Assembly (NCBI GenBank): GCA_015521095.1
Contig: WAOU01000029.1
Location: forward strand, 1-22,490
Direction: 5' to 3'
DNA length: 22,490 nucleotides
Source of the DNA: Desulfurococcales archaeon
Lineage (GTDB): Archaea; Thermoproteota; Thermoprotei_A; Sulfolobales; Acidilobaceae
Shown: positions 7,650 through 15,028 of the stretch, in pieces
How the letters are laid out: every line of letters begins with the position of its first letter
How positions within the stretch are numbered: position 1 is the first letter of the stretch
The notes under the pieces: generated by a model
Databases searched by the model: none
What the model saw: the letters and a program-made list of their open reading frames with translations, nothing else
What the model was told of the DNA's origin: nothing
Program-made: the position numbers and the translations under genes

Positions 7650-7676
7650 TACGAGGACGAAGCATTCTTCTACCTA

Positions 7677-7684
7677 CCTTTTAT
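7677..7684 (+). promoter_or_regulatory. Possible TATA box for the aminotransferase gene
   Basis: TTTTATAC in the 108-base gap. It predicts a start near 7705 and a leader of about 50 bases. Confidence 0.35.
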
Positions 7685-7757
7685 ACGATGACAAGCCAAG
7701 CTCAACAACACTTAATAAGAGAAGGACAGACACCAGACACACCATAGGTGTACCACT

Positions 7758-8963
7758 TTGACAATGAATCCCGACTATAATACAAGAGTAGACTTATTCA
7801 AAGAAAGCCCAACTAGAAAAATAGACGTCATAAAAGAAAAACTACAACAAGAAGGAAAAGACATCATACTCCTATCCACAGGACAACCAAGCATTCCCCC
7901 ACCCAGATGGGCTAGAGAAAAACTCGCAGAGGAACTCCTAGAAGAATCAATGAGGCTCTACGCCTACACACCGACCCAAGGAAGAAAAACAGTGCTAGAA
8001 GCGATAAGAGGAGAGCTCGAAGAACACGGGTTAAAACTGGGGGAGAAACAAATAACATTGACAGCCGGTGGACAATCAGCACTATTCGCCACAATCACAG
8101 TACTCTTCAAACAGGGCGACAATGTAGCCGTATTCGACCCAATGTACTTCGGATACTGGCCGCTACTAGACTATGCTGGAGTGAACGTAATAGACATAGT
8201 AGAAGATATCAAACAAGGATTCAGGCCCGACCTCGATAAACTAGAAGAAATAGCTAGCAAAAAGAAGCTAAAAGCAGTTATACTCGTCACACCAGACAAC
8301 CCCACAGGACGAATAATAACACGAGAAGAAGCAGAAAGACTAGCGTCGCTAGCAGAAAGACACGGATTCTACATAATAGTAGACGAAGCCTACAGAACAC
8401 TAGTATACGAAGGAGAACACCACTACATATACAAATACGCCCCCGACCGGGTAATAGCGCTCAACGCTTTCAGCAAGGACCCAGGAATACCCGGCTGGAG
8501 ACTAGGATTCGCCTACGGCCCCGAATGGATAATACAACGAGTAAAACTAGTCGTTCAAGAAACAGTCTACTGTACGCCAGCAGTAGCCCAAAGACTAGTA
8601 GAAATATACCTCACAGGCCGGAAAAGAAGAGAAGAACACGTCGAAAGGGTCAAACAAATCTACACGAGCAGGAGAGACGCCATGATAAGCGAAATAGAGA
8701 AAACCCTGCCAAGAGCAGAATACATCAGGCCAAAAGGAGGAATGTTCCTGTTCCTAAACCTAGAAGAATACCTCAAGCCTAAATCAATGACCGCAGAAAA
8801 ACTAAGCCTAAAACTACTAGAGGAAAAAGGAGTAGCCACAGTACCAGGCTCCTACTTCAGCAAACACTACAAATACGCGCTCAGGCTAAGCTTCGTAAGC
8901 GAAAAACCTGAGAGAATAAGAGAAGGAATACGCAGGCTAGCACAACTACTCGAAGAAATCTAA
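7758..8963 (+). CDS. PLP-dependent aminotransferase, class I/II
   Basis: A 401-residue cytosolic fold-type I aminotransferase of normal length. Visible landmarks are NPTG (181-184, substrate/PLP site), DEAY (D209 and Y212 contacting the PLP ring), FSKDPGIPGWRLGF with the Schiff-base lysine K240, and the substrate-carboxylate Arg in ALRLSF near the C-terminus. It is of the aspartate/aromatic aminotransferase type; the exact amino donor cannot be read from sequence. I kept the TTG start at 7758 because GGTG (7747-7750) lies seven bases before it. The ATG at 7764 would remove two residues and leave the Shine-Dalgarno 13 bases away. The marC-like gene follows after 63 bases and may be co-transcribed. 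Confidence 0.92.
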   Translation: MTMNPDYNTRVDLFKESPTRKIDVIKEKLQQEGKDIILLSTGQPSIPPPRWAREKLAEELLEESMRLYAYTPTQGRKTVLEAIRGELEEHGLKLGEKQITLTAGGQSALFATITVLFKQGDNVAVFDPMYFGYWPLLDYAGVNVIDIVEDIKQGFRPDLDKLEEIASKKKLKAVILVTPDNPTGRIITREEAERLASLAERHGFYIIVDEAYRTLVYEGEHHYIYKYAPDRVIALNAFSKDPGIPGWRLGFAYGPEWIIQRVKLVVQETVYCTPAVAQRLVEIYLTGRKRREEHVERVKQIYTSRRDAMISEIEKTLPRAEYIRPKGGMFLFLNLEEYLKPKSMTAEKLSLKLLEEKGVATVPGSYFSKHYKYALRLSFVSEKPERIREGIRRLAQLLEEI

Positions 8964-9026
8964 AATAAATCGCCAGGCACCTGACACGATACACTCAAGT
9001 ACCCCAACAAGCAAGAGGAGAGGGCA

Positions 9027-9614
9027 ATGTCGACAATAGTACTAGATCCAACACCCTACATAATGCTCTTCATAGTACTAGACCCAGTCGGAATAATTCC
9101 ATACTACCAAGCTATAATAAGCAAAGTACCACCATCATCACGTAAAGAAGTACTTAGAAGAGCCGTGTTAGCGGCGCTAGCCATGCTCCTAGGCTTCGCG
9201 CTACTAGGAGAATACCTCTTCGGAATACTAGGAGTTACACTAGGCGATTTCCAGATAGCAGCGGGACTCATCCTCCTAATATACGCAGTATCAAGCATCT
9301 TCGAAATAAACCTAGGCGCCACAGGCCAAAGCACTAGCGTAGCAATATTTCCCCTAGCGACGCCCCTCTTAGCAGGGCCCGGATCCATCACCACACTCAT
9401 ATACATCAAGTACATCTATGGGCTAGGAACGGCAATAGCCGCCACAGTAATCAATATTGCACTCGCATATCCTATCCTTGCATCCAGTAACCTTATACTA
9501 AGGTTCCTAGGCCGGCACGGATCACTATTCATAGATAAGTTTATGAGCCTCATACTGGCAGGATTCGCAGTATCAATAATAAGAGAAGGGATCCAAGCAC
9601 TACTTGGTGGATAA
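9027..9614 (+). CDS. MarC-family integral membrane protein
   Basis: A 195-residue protein with six hydrophobic helices, the usual size for MarC/YchE. Family hallmarks are the N-terminal FIVLDPVGIIPYY, the FQIAAGLILLIYAVSSI segment and the IFPLATPLLAGPGSITTLI motif beginning the fourth helix. The family was once associated with multiple antibiotic resistance, but that role was not upheld and its substrate is unknown. GAGGAGAGGG lies just before the ATG. It follows the aminotransferase by 63 bases on the same strand, suggesting one transcript. Confidence 0.9.
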   Translation: MSTIVLDPTPYIMLFIVLDPVGIIPYYQAIISKVPPSSRKEVLRRAVLAALAMLLGFALLGEYLFGILGVTLGDFQIAAGLILLIYAVSSIFEINLGATGQSTSVAIFPLATPLLAGPGSITTLIYIKYIYGLGTAIAATVINIALAYPILASSNLILRFLGRHGSLFIDKFMSLILAGFAVSIIREGIQALLGG

Positions 9615-9687
9615 CACTTTCTAAAAATGCGTTCCTACAGAGAGATTTTTGCTGAGGCATTATGAAAATCTTCATAGTTGGGCCGTG

Positions 9688-9695
9688 GATAAATA
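9688..9695 (+). promoter_or_regulatory. Possible TATA box for the M20 peptidase-cysS-thiF operon
   Basis: GATAAATA, about 42 bases before the peptidase ATG. The preceding GATTTTTG (9643-9650) may be the end of the upstream transcript. Confidence 0.45.
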
Positions 9696-9733
9696 TTATG
9701 TCGGCTTACAGTTAGCTGACTCGGAGAACGAGG

Positions 9734-11050
9734 ATGAACAAATGTAAAAGTGTGCTGAGCCTCTTATCCTCACTGGTCTCAGTAGACACAGTGAACAGTC
9801 CAGCGGAAGGAAAACTTGTAGGGATCAAAGAGGCACGAGTTATAAGTAATATTCTAGAGGAGCATGGCTTCAGCCATAATGTAGACGAACACGCGCCAGT
9901 ACCTATACTCTACGACATACGTGGAGAAGGCAGGCCTGTAACCCTATGGCTTGCACACTATGATGTTGTTCCTCCAGGCCCCGGGTGGACCAGGGATCCC
10001 TTCAAGCTAACAATAGAAGATGGGAAAGCATATGGAAGAGGAGCCACAGACGACAAGGGCAACGTTACTGCTCTAGCAGAGGCCCTAGCCTCGTACGAGC
10101 CAAAACGAGGAACAATAATAATCGCGTTCACCGGAGATGAAGAGATAGGAGGTAAAAGCGCTGAATACCTCGCGGAGAAGCTAGGAGAAATAGGCTTATT
10201 CCCGGACTACATGGTAAACGCCGACGGAGCACTATCAAAAGTTATTATCAGGAGACGAGGAGGATTCGGGGCCCGAATAAGAGTAAAATCCCAGAAAGAA
10301 CTAGTAAAGGGCCGAGTACGAGAGAAAACATTCGAAACAAAGATCCTACTAAGAGAAACAATGCACAGCGCATACTTCATACCAGGAGTAGACACCCACG
10401 CACTAGTCGCGGCTAGTCTCTGGATAAGAGACAATAACATACCTGTCTCAAGCCTCTCAGGAGAATGGGTAAAGAGCAACGTTATACCGAGAAAGACCAC
10501 TATAAGATATGTTGAGACAGGCGGAGACGAACTAGCAGAAATAGATACCACGCTAACACAGCTTCTCAAAAGCATAGTACCCCTCGTACGAGCACCTATT
10601 CCAACAGAGAAATACAGTGACTACGGAGTATCTATAAACCCCAACTACTATACTTTCAAGGAAGACTACCACGAACTAGTCCTAGACATAAGAGCCATGA
10701 CAACAGACAAAGATAAAATACAAGAGACGCTGGAAGAAATACTAGAGAACAACCTAGATAATGAATACACACTTACAGTAACAGGCGGAAAAGGATATCT
10801 CTATACCGATAAAGACTCGATACTCGTAAGGAAAGCATCAGAGACAAACAAGCTCCTAGGCCTAGACCCAGAACCCATAGAGGCCGGAGGAGCAAGCGAC
10901 AGCAGGTACTTCAGCCCGAAAGGCGTAGAATCCATAGATTATGGCCCCCTCGGAGGAAACATACATGGACCAAACGAATACGTTAGCATAGAACATCTAT
11001 GCAAGACGATCGAATTCTATAGGAGACTTGCTAGAGAGCTGCATGGATAA
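9734..11050 (+). CDS. M20-family zinc metallopeptidase / deacylase
   Basis: A 438-residue member of the M20 family (carboxypeptidase G2, ArgE, DapE, LysK group). Dinuclear zinc-site residues are visible: H75 in LAHYDVVP, bridging D106 or D107 in GATDDKG, the catalytic base E136 and ligand E137 in FTGDEEIGG, D164 in NADG, and the C-terminal His in GGNIHGPNE. The inserted dimerisation domain lies at about residues 180-310. These enzymes hydrolyse peptide or N-acyl bonds. The ArgE/DapE/LysK or dipeptidase substrate cannot be told from sequence, and no arginine or lysine synthesis gene adjoins. GGAG lies seven bases before the ATG. cysS follows after 26 bases. Confidence 0.92.
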   Translation: MNKCKSVLSLLSSLVSVDTVNSPAEGKLVGIKEARVISNILEEHGFSHNVDEHAPVPILYDIRGEGRPVTLWLAHYDVVPPGPGWTRDPFKLTIEDGKAYGRGATDDKGNVTALAEALASYEPKRGTIIIAFTGDEEIGGKSAEYLAEKLGEIGLFPDYMVNADGALSKVIIRRRGGFGARIRVKSQKELVKGRVREKTFETKILLRETMHSAYFIPGVDTHALVAASLWIRDNNIPVSSLSGEWVKSNVIPRKTTIRYVETGGDELAEIDTTLTQLLKSIVPLVRAPIPTEKYSDYGVSINPNYYTFKEDYHELVLDIRAMTTDKDKIQETLEEILENNLDNEYTLTVTGGKGYLYTDKDSILVRKASETNKLLGLDPEPIEAGGASDSRYFSPKGVESIDYGPLGGNIHGPNEYVSIEHLCKTIEFYRRLARELHG

Positions 11051-11076
11051 AGTAGGGTGGCTAGGAGGGAGCAGAG

Positions 11077-12507
11077 ATGAGCGAGATAAGGCTGAGAAAT
11101 ACTCTAGGGAGAAGAATAGAAGTCTTCGAGCCAGTGAAGCCTCCACTAGTCAGCATGTATGTCTGTGGACCAACACCCTACGATTACACACACATAGGCC
11201 ATGCGAGAACCTTCGTAGCATTCGACGGTATCAAGAGATATCTCAGCCTGAGAGGATACAGTGTATTCCATGTACAGAACATAACTGATATCGATGATAA
11301 AATCATCAATCGGTCACGCGAGAGAGGAATCGACTGGAGAAACCTCGTCCAGGAATACATCAACGACTACATGGACATGCTCACAACCCTAAACATACAA
11401 ATAGACATACATCCACGAGTAACAGAACACATAGACGACATAATCGAATTCATCCAAGAACTAATAGAGAAAGGCTATGCATATGTTGCAGAAAGCGGAA
11501 GCGTATACTTCGAGGTAGACAAGTACCCAGACTACGGGAGACTAAGCGGTAGAGCAAACAAGAACCTATGGGGACAAGAAGAAGAACACGCCAACGAGAA
11601 AAAGAAACCCTACGACTTCGCACTATGGAAAGCCGCCAAACCAGGAGAGCCAAGCTGGCAGAGCCCCTGGGGCCCAGGAAGGCCAGGATGGCACATCGAA
11701 TGTAGCGTTATGAGCACAAAGTACACTGGACCAAGCCTAGACATTCACGGAGGAGCAGCAGACCTAATATTCCCACACCACGAAAACGAAAGGGCACAAA
11801 GCGAGGCCCTCCTAGGACACAAGCCCTGGGTAAAATACTGGCTCCACACAGGATATCTAACCATAGAAGGCGAAAAAATGAGCAAGAGCCTAGGAAACAT
11901 CATAAGCGTAAAGGATGCAGTAAAAGAGTGGGGGCCAGGACCTCTAAGACTATGGCTTCTAAGCGGCCATTATCGAACCCAGCTGGAATACAGTGATCAA
12001 AGCCTACAACAGTCAAAACGTCTCTACAACCGGTTTAGAGAAGTAGTACAAGAACTCCACAAAAGACTAGAAAAACAAGAACCAACCTATGTGCTTAAAC
12101 CCTCAGAGTTAGACCTACTAGACTCGCTAAGAAAGATACACAGGCGCTGGCACACAGAGATGAGCAATGACTTCAACTTCGCGGGAGCAATAAGAGAAGT
12201 ATGGGAATTCACGAACCTCTACTATAAAGAACTGTCAAGCATAGAAAGTAACACGATCATCCTCTACGCATATAAAATAGGACAAGAGATGAACAAGGTA
12301 TATGCCGTGGCAGACGACGTATACCAAGCAGCTGAAAGAGCAGTTCCGGAAGTGAACGAGCAACTAGTTGACCTAATAGTATCAGTTAGAACAGAGCTCA
12401 GAAAGAACAAGATGTACGACTTAGCGGATACAATACGTGCAAAACTACTAGAACTCGGCATACAGCTAAAAGACTACAAGGATAGGACTGAGTGGAGCTG
12501 GAAATGA
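11077..12507 (+). CDS. cysS: Cysteinyl-tRNA synthetase
   Basis: A 476-residue class Ia synthetase of normal length that charges tRNA-Cys. The zinc/cysteine site begins at C30 in YVCGPTPYDYTHIGHART, with HIGH at 39-42. The WHIECSVMS and FPHHENERAQ blocks supply the other zinc ligands. The KMSKS loop is at 267-271. The C-terminal helical anticodon-binding region is present (DLLDSLRKIHRRWHTEMSND onward). AGGAGGGAG precedes the ATG. The stop codon overlaps the ATG of the next gene as ATGA, a sign of translational coupling. Confidence 0.98.
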   Translation: MSEIRLRNTLGRRIEVFEPVKPPLVSMYVCGPTPYDYTHIGHARTFVAFDGIKRYLSLRGYSVFHVQNITDIDDKIINRSRERGIDWRNLVQEYINDYMDMLTTLNIQIDIHPRVTEHIDDIIEFIQELIEKGYAYVAESGSVYFEVDKYPDYGRLSGRANKNLWGQEEEHANEKKKPYDFALWKAAKPGEPSWQSPWGPGRPGWHIECSVMSTKYTGPSLDIHGGAADLIFPHHENERAQSEALLGHKPWVKYWLHTGYLTIEGEKMSKSLGNIISVKDAVKEWGPGPLRLWLLSGHYRTQLEYSDQSLQQSKRLYNRFREVVQELHKRLEKQEPTYVLKPSELDLLDSLRKIHRRWHTEMSNDFNFAGAIREVWEFTNLYYKELSSIESNTIILYAYKIGQEMNKVYAVADDVYQAAERAVPEVNEQLVDLIVSVRTELRKNKMYDLADTIRAKLLELGIQLKDYKDRTEWSWK

Positions 12508-13217
12508 CCCGGGAGACCCATGAACGATATTCTAGGCAAATCCCACTCCTCGGAGTTGAAGGACAGAGAAGACTCCTTAACTCACACGTAGTAGTCGTCG
12601 GGCTCGGAGGGCTAGGAAGCCTTGTATCAACATATCTTGCCCTAGCAGGAGTAGGCAAACTAACCCTAATAGACGGAGACAGGGTAGAATGGAGCAACCT
12701 AAACAGGCAACTACTCTATGACGAGGCAAGCATTGGCCTCCCAAAACCAGTAATAGCGGCTCGAAGAATACGCCAATACAATACCCACACAGAAGTAGAC
12801 TACCATATAACACGCATCACAAAAAACATAGACCTAGAGAAGACAATAGGAAAACCTGACCTAATAATAGACGCATTAGACAACTGGATCTCAAGAAAGA
12901 TCCTAGGAAAATACATGTGCGAGAACAATATACCCCTAGTACATGCAGCAGTAGACGGCTTCTACGGTCAAGTAATCCTACTTGACCCAAATAAAGGATA
13001 CTGCATAGATTGTATAGCGCCTAGGACAGAACACAAGCGAAAGACCCCGATACCAAACGTAGGAGCTGGAGTAGGAGTAATAGCATCACTAGAAGCACTG
13101 ACAGCCATAGAATATCTCTCAGGGATAACAGACAGAACAGGAATACTCTACGTAATAGACCTAAAACACAGACAAATAACCGAACTCAAGCTCAAGCCAT
13201 GCCACAAGACTTTATAA
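12504..13217 (+). CDS. ThiF/MoeB/HesA-family E1-like adenylyltransferase
   Basis: A 237-residue E1-like enzyme that adenylates the C-terminal glycine of ubiquitin-like sulfur carriers or SAMP/Urm1-type proteins. Landmarks are the nucleotide loop GLGGLG (33-38), DGDRVEWSNLNRQ with the conserved Arg (R68), the DALDN segment holding the metal-binding Asp (D126), and one zinc-type pair CIDC (167-170). The second pair expected near the C-terminus is reduced to a single C233 followed by H234, and the protein stops four residues later. No cysteine is present in the crossover-loop region (TPIPNVGAGVG), so no thioester cysteine is evident. I chose the ATG at 12504 (ATGA overlap with cysS, GGAG six bases upstream) over the GTG at 12492. 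Confidence 0.9.
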   Translation: MTRETHERYSRQIPLLGVEGQRRLLNSHVVVVGLGGLGSLVSTYLALAGVGKLTLIDGDRVEWSNLNRQLLYDEASIGLPKPVIAARRIRQYNTHTEVDYHITRITKNIDLEKTIGKPDLIIDALDNWISRKILGKYMCENNIPLVHAAVDGFYGQVILLDPNKGYCIDCIAPRTEHKRKTPIPNVGAGVGVIASLEALTAIEYLSGITDRTGILYVIDLKHRQITELKLKPCHKTL

Positions 13218-13219
13218 AA
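13211..13219 (+). promoter_or_regulatory. TATA box of tRNA-Arg, overlapping the thiF-like stop codon
   Basis: TTTATAAAA, centred about 38 bases before the tRNA. The TAA stop codon (13215-13217) of the preceding gene lies within it. Confidence 0.65.
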
Positions 13220-13252
13220 CCCACCACAATATCCAATACAGTGGACAAGGCA

Positions 13253-13355
13253 GGGCCCGTAGCCCAGCCAGGATAGGGCGCCGGCCTTCTAAGCGCCCAG
13301 CCGGACCCTGTGCGGGAAACGCCGGCGGTCCCGGGTTCAAATCCCGGCGGGCCCG
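13253..13355 (+). tRNA. tRNA-Arg(UCU) with intron, CCA encoded
   Basis: Acceptor GGGCCCG/CGGGCCC, D-arm GCCC/GGGC, anticodon stem CCGGC (13281-13285) with GCCGG (13321-13325), variable loop CGGTC, and T-arm CCGGG TTCAAAT CCCGG. The loop CTTCTA carries anticodon UCU. Discriminator G is at 13355 and CCA is encoded at 13356-13358. A 28-nt intron interrupts the anticodon loop. Confidence 0.96.
13292..13319 (+). other. tRNA intron (28 nt), position 37/38
   Basis: The 28 extra nucleotides lie between the anticodon and the 3' half of the anticodon stem, next to the canonical archaeal splice position, and can be drawn as a relaxed bulge-helix-bulge. Exact borders are uncertain by one nucleotide: 13293-13320 gives an equally good loop, CTTCTAA, and a better 3-nt AAG bulge. 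Confidence 0.8.
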
Positions 13356-13405
13356 CCACAAATCCCAAATAGCGGGGCTCCTTCCCCCACACCATAATGT
13401 TTCCA

Positions 13406-13463
13406 CATGTTATAGGCTACATGCGATGAAACATGAAGAATCGGGCTATAAGAGGGTCATGTT
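13406..13463. promoter_or_regulatory. Cluster of CATG inverted repeats upstream of flaB
   Basis: Two nested dyads: CATGT (13406-13410) with ACATG (13419-13423), and AACATGA (13430-13436) with TCATGTT (13457-13463). The second flanks a TATA-like CTATAAG at 13446-13452. They could be operator sites for an archaellum regulator, but there is no direct evidence. Confidence 0.3.
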
Positions 13464-13537
13464 CTAGTTAGGCTCTCCTGATGGAGGCGATTAGGTGGCT
13501 CTTGTTTAGTACTGGGCTTCTTCGGGATTTACAAGTA

Positions 13538-13564
13538 TTTATAAGTATAGGATCATATTTAAAC
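13538..13564 (+). promoter_or_regulatory. Probable flaB promoter (two TATA-like elements)
   Basis: TTTATAAG at 13538-13545 and TATTTAAA at 13556-13563 lie 50-75 bases before the flaB GTG. The first predicts a leader of about 48 bases, the second about 30 bases. Confidence 0.5.
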
Positions 13565-13614
13565 TTCATGACCTCAATGTCCAAATACCTATATAGAAAA
13601 AGGGTGAAGAAACC

Positions 13615-14241
13615 GTGGCACGGGCCAGGAAGAGGAAAGGTATTGTTGGTATCGAAGCAGCGATTGTCATGATAGCATTCGTGATAGTAGCAGCCGCACT
13701 AGCATTTGTAGCACTAAACATGGGAATGACAGCAACACAGAAGACAAAAGAAGCCATAACCTCAAGCCTCGGAGAAGCGGGAAGCGCCCTAATGGTAGAC
13801 GGAGACGTAATGGCGTACTACAACGGTACAACAATAACGGATGTCGTTGTGCCAATTAGACCAAGCTCTGGAAAGTACCCAGTAGATTTACAGCAGGGTA
13901 AGACAGTAATCTCGGTACAGGCAGGATCAGAATACTATGCAAGCATACAGTTCACGGTGTATCCAACATCAACAACTGACGACCTACAAACAATACTCTC
14001 AACAACTGGTCTGAGTACTGCCAACACAACTCAAGGAGCGATAGTATTCCTAACTAATGACGGAGACCAAGTATTGGAGTTCGGCGAGAAGGCTCTTGTA
14101 ATAGTCCACATACCCACGGGACTACAGCCATATGATCCATTCAAGATCGAGATAAAGCCGCCAGAGGGAGCACCACTGGTAGTTGAGAGAGTAATACCAC
14201 CATCCCTACCAGGAACTGCCGGTCCTCTAAGCCTAGGCTAA
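13615..14241 (+). CDS. flaB: Archaellin (archaellum filament subunit)
   Basis: A 208-residue precursor. The basic leader MARARKRKG would be cut after G9 by the prepilin peptidase (PibD/FlaK), leaving IVGIEAAIVMIAFVIVAAAL as the hydrophobic filament-core helix (10-35). This N-terminus is characteristic of crenarchaeal archaellins. The rest is the beta-rich surface domain, with two N-glycosylation sequons (NGT, NTT) and a FGEKALVIVHIP segment typical of archaellin C-termini. The start is GTG, with AGGGTGA seven bases upstream. It is the only archaellin gene in the cluster, and it has its own promoter and a T-run terminator behind it, so it can be transcribed more strongly than the downstream machinery genes. 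Confidence 0.96.
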   Translation: MARARKRKGIVGIEAAIVMIAFVIVAAALAFVALNMGMTATQKTKEAITSSLGEAGSALMVDGDVMAYYNGTTITDVVVPIRPSSGKYPVDLQQGKTVISVQAGSEYYASIQFTVYPTSTTDDLQTILSTTGLSTANTTQGAIVFLTNDGDQVLEFGEKALVIVHIPTGLQPYDPFKIEIKPPEGAPLVVERVIPPSLPGTAGPLSLG

Positions 14242-14256
14242 ACTAAATAACTATCC

Positions 14257-14262
14257 TTTTTT
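14257..14262 (+). terminator. T-run terminator after flaB
   Basis: CCTTTTTTCC, 15 bases after the flaB stop. Oligo-T tracts terminate archaeal transcription without a hairpin. Partial read-through would feed the downstream genes. Confidence 0.55.
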
Positions 14263-14264
14263 CC

Positions 14265-14276
14265 TTAATTTAAAAT
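14265..14276 (+). promoter_or_regulatory. Possible internal promoter for the archaellum machinery genes
   Basis: TTAATTTAAAAT directly follows the T-run, about 40 bases before the next start codon. This would give the machinery genes a separate, weaker promoter. Confidence 0.4.
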
Positions 14277-14311
14277 AATATTTTTTACATAATGTATGTG
14301 AGGTGATTATG

Positions 14312-15028
14312 ATGAGCACGGAGCAAGTAAACAACGGAGGCACCGACATCAAAGAACTAATAAGGACACTAAAAGAATTAGTCCTAGAGCTAAGAAGCGT
14401 TGTAGACGAAATATCGAATCCACTCTTACAGCCATCACGTCCTACGCAGACAATAAAACAAACGCCAACACAAGAAGAATCCAAGAGCAAAAAACAAGTC
14501 GAAGTGGTAAAATCGCTTGAAGTTGCTCCCCCCTCCCCCCTCCCCTCCCAACAACTAGCCACAATACAGAGTCTAGCTCCATCCCAGACACAGCATCCGG
14601 CTCCAAGAATACTCCAACCATATACCTACCAGGGGATGCTACAGTTCAAGCCCCAAGAAGAGGTTAAACGAGAAGAAATCCAGGTATCAAGCAAGAGCAT
14701 GGAAGAGATGAATCTCGAGAAACTTGCAAGCCTACTTAGACTAGTATACGAGCTACAATCAAGAGTCCCACCCGAATACCTACACACTCTCGCAGACATC
14801 CTAATGAAGAGTTCACTAATAGATGAGACCCAAAAAGAAACCCTCGAGAAAATCATAGAGCTCGGCAAGATAAGCTACAAGTACGAGCTAGGCGTAGACG
14901 AGAGCATTGCTATACTCGCAGCACTTGCTAAGGAACTAGGACTAGACGTAGCAAGCATCACCGAGGAACTAGTACGGTCAATACTGCGACGACGAGGTGC
15001 TGAAGCATGGGAGAGTCAACAGCCGTAG
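14312..15028 (+). CDS. FlaD/E-like archaellum accessory protein
   Basis: A 238-residue soluble protein in the slot after flaB. An N-terminal coiled-coil-like helix (about 9-33) is followed by a long Pro/Gln/Ser-rich linker (about 40-125). A C-terminal helical domain (about 133-187) follows, starting LEKLASLLRLVYELQ. Its pattern (LL-x-L-x-x-EL, then EYLHTLADIL, then SLIDETQKETLEKI) resembles the FlaD/E domain (PF04659) of euryarchaeal archaella. FlaC/D/E are cytosolic and link the motor to chemotaxis signals. There is no transmembrane helix, unlike FlaX of Sulfolobales. The GAGGTGAT signal sits just before tandem ATGs at 14309 and 14312, and I prefer the second. Its 3' end overlaps flaG by 22 bases. 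FlaD/E identity is an inference from weak similarity. Confidence 0.65.
   Translation: MSTEQVNNGGTDIKELIRTLKELVLELRSVVDEISNPLLQPSRPTQTIKQTPTQEESKSKKQVEVVKSLEVAPPSPLPSQQLATIQSLAPSQTQHPAPRILQPYTYQGMLQFKPQEEVKREEIQVSSKSMEEMNLEKLASLLRLVYELQSRVPPEYLHTLADILMKSSLIDETQKETLEKIIELGKISYKYELGVDESIAILAALAKELGLDVASITEELVRSILRRRGAEAWESQQP
14528..14549 (-). other. G-quadruplex-forming tract
   Basis: On the minus strand four G-tracts (3, 4, 6 and 6) are separated by single A residues. This is a perfect G4 pattern inside the coding region, with the i-motif-type C-tracts on the coding strand. It encodes the APPSPLPS linker of the FlaD/E-like protein. Confidence 0.8.

Noticed and set aside
9615..9733. CTGA motifs near 9652 and 9716 as a possible C/D sRNA
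   Set aside because: No RTGATGA box lies at the required distance and no guide-length segments are defined.
13481..13672. A 63-codon reading frame starting about 28 bases after a TATA-like element, as a leaderless small gene before flaB
   Set aside because: It overlaps flaB out of frame by 58 bases, has no recognisable domain and its second half is simply the flaB leader and start read in another frame. A TATA match alone is weak support.
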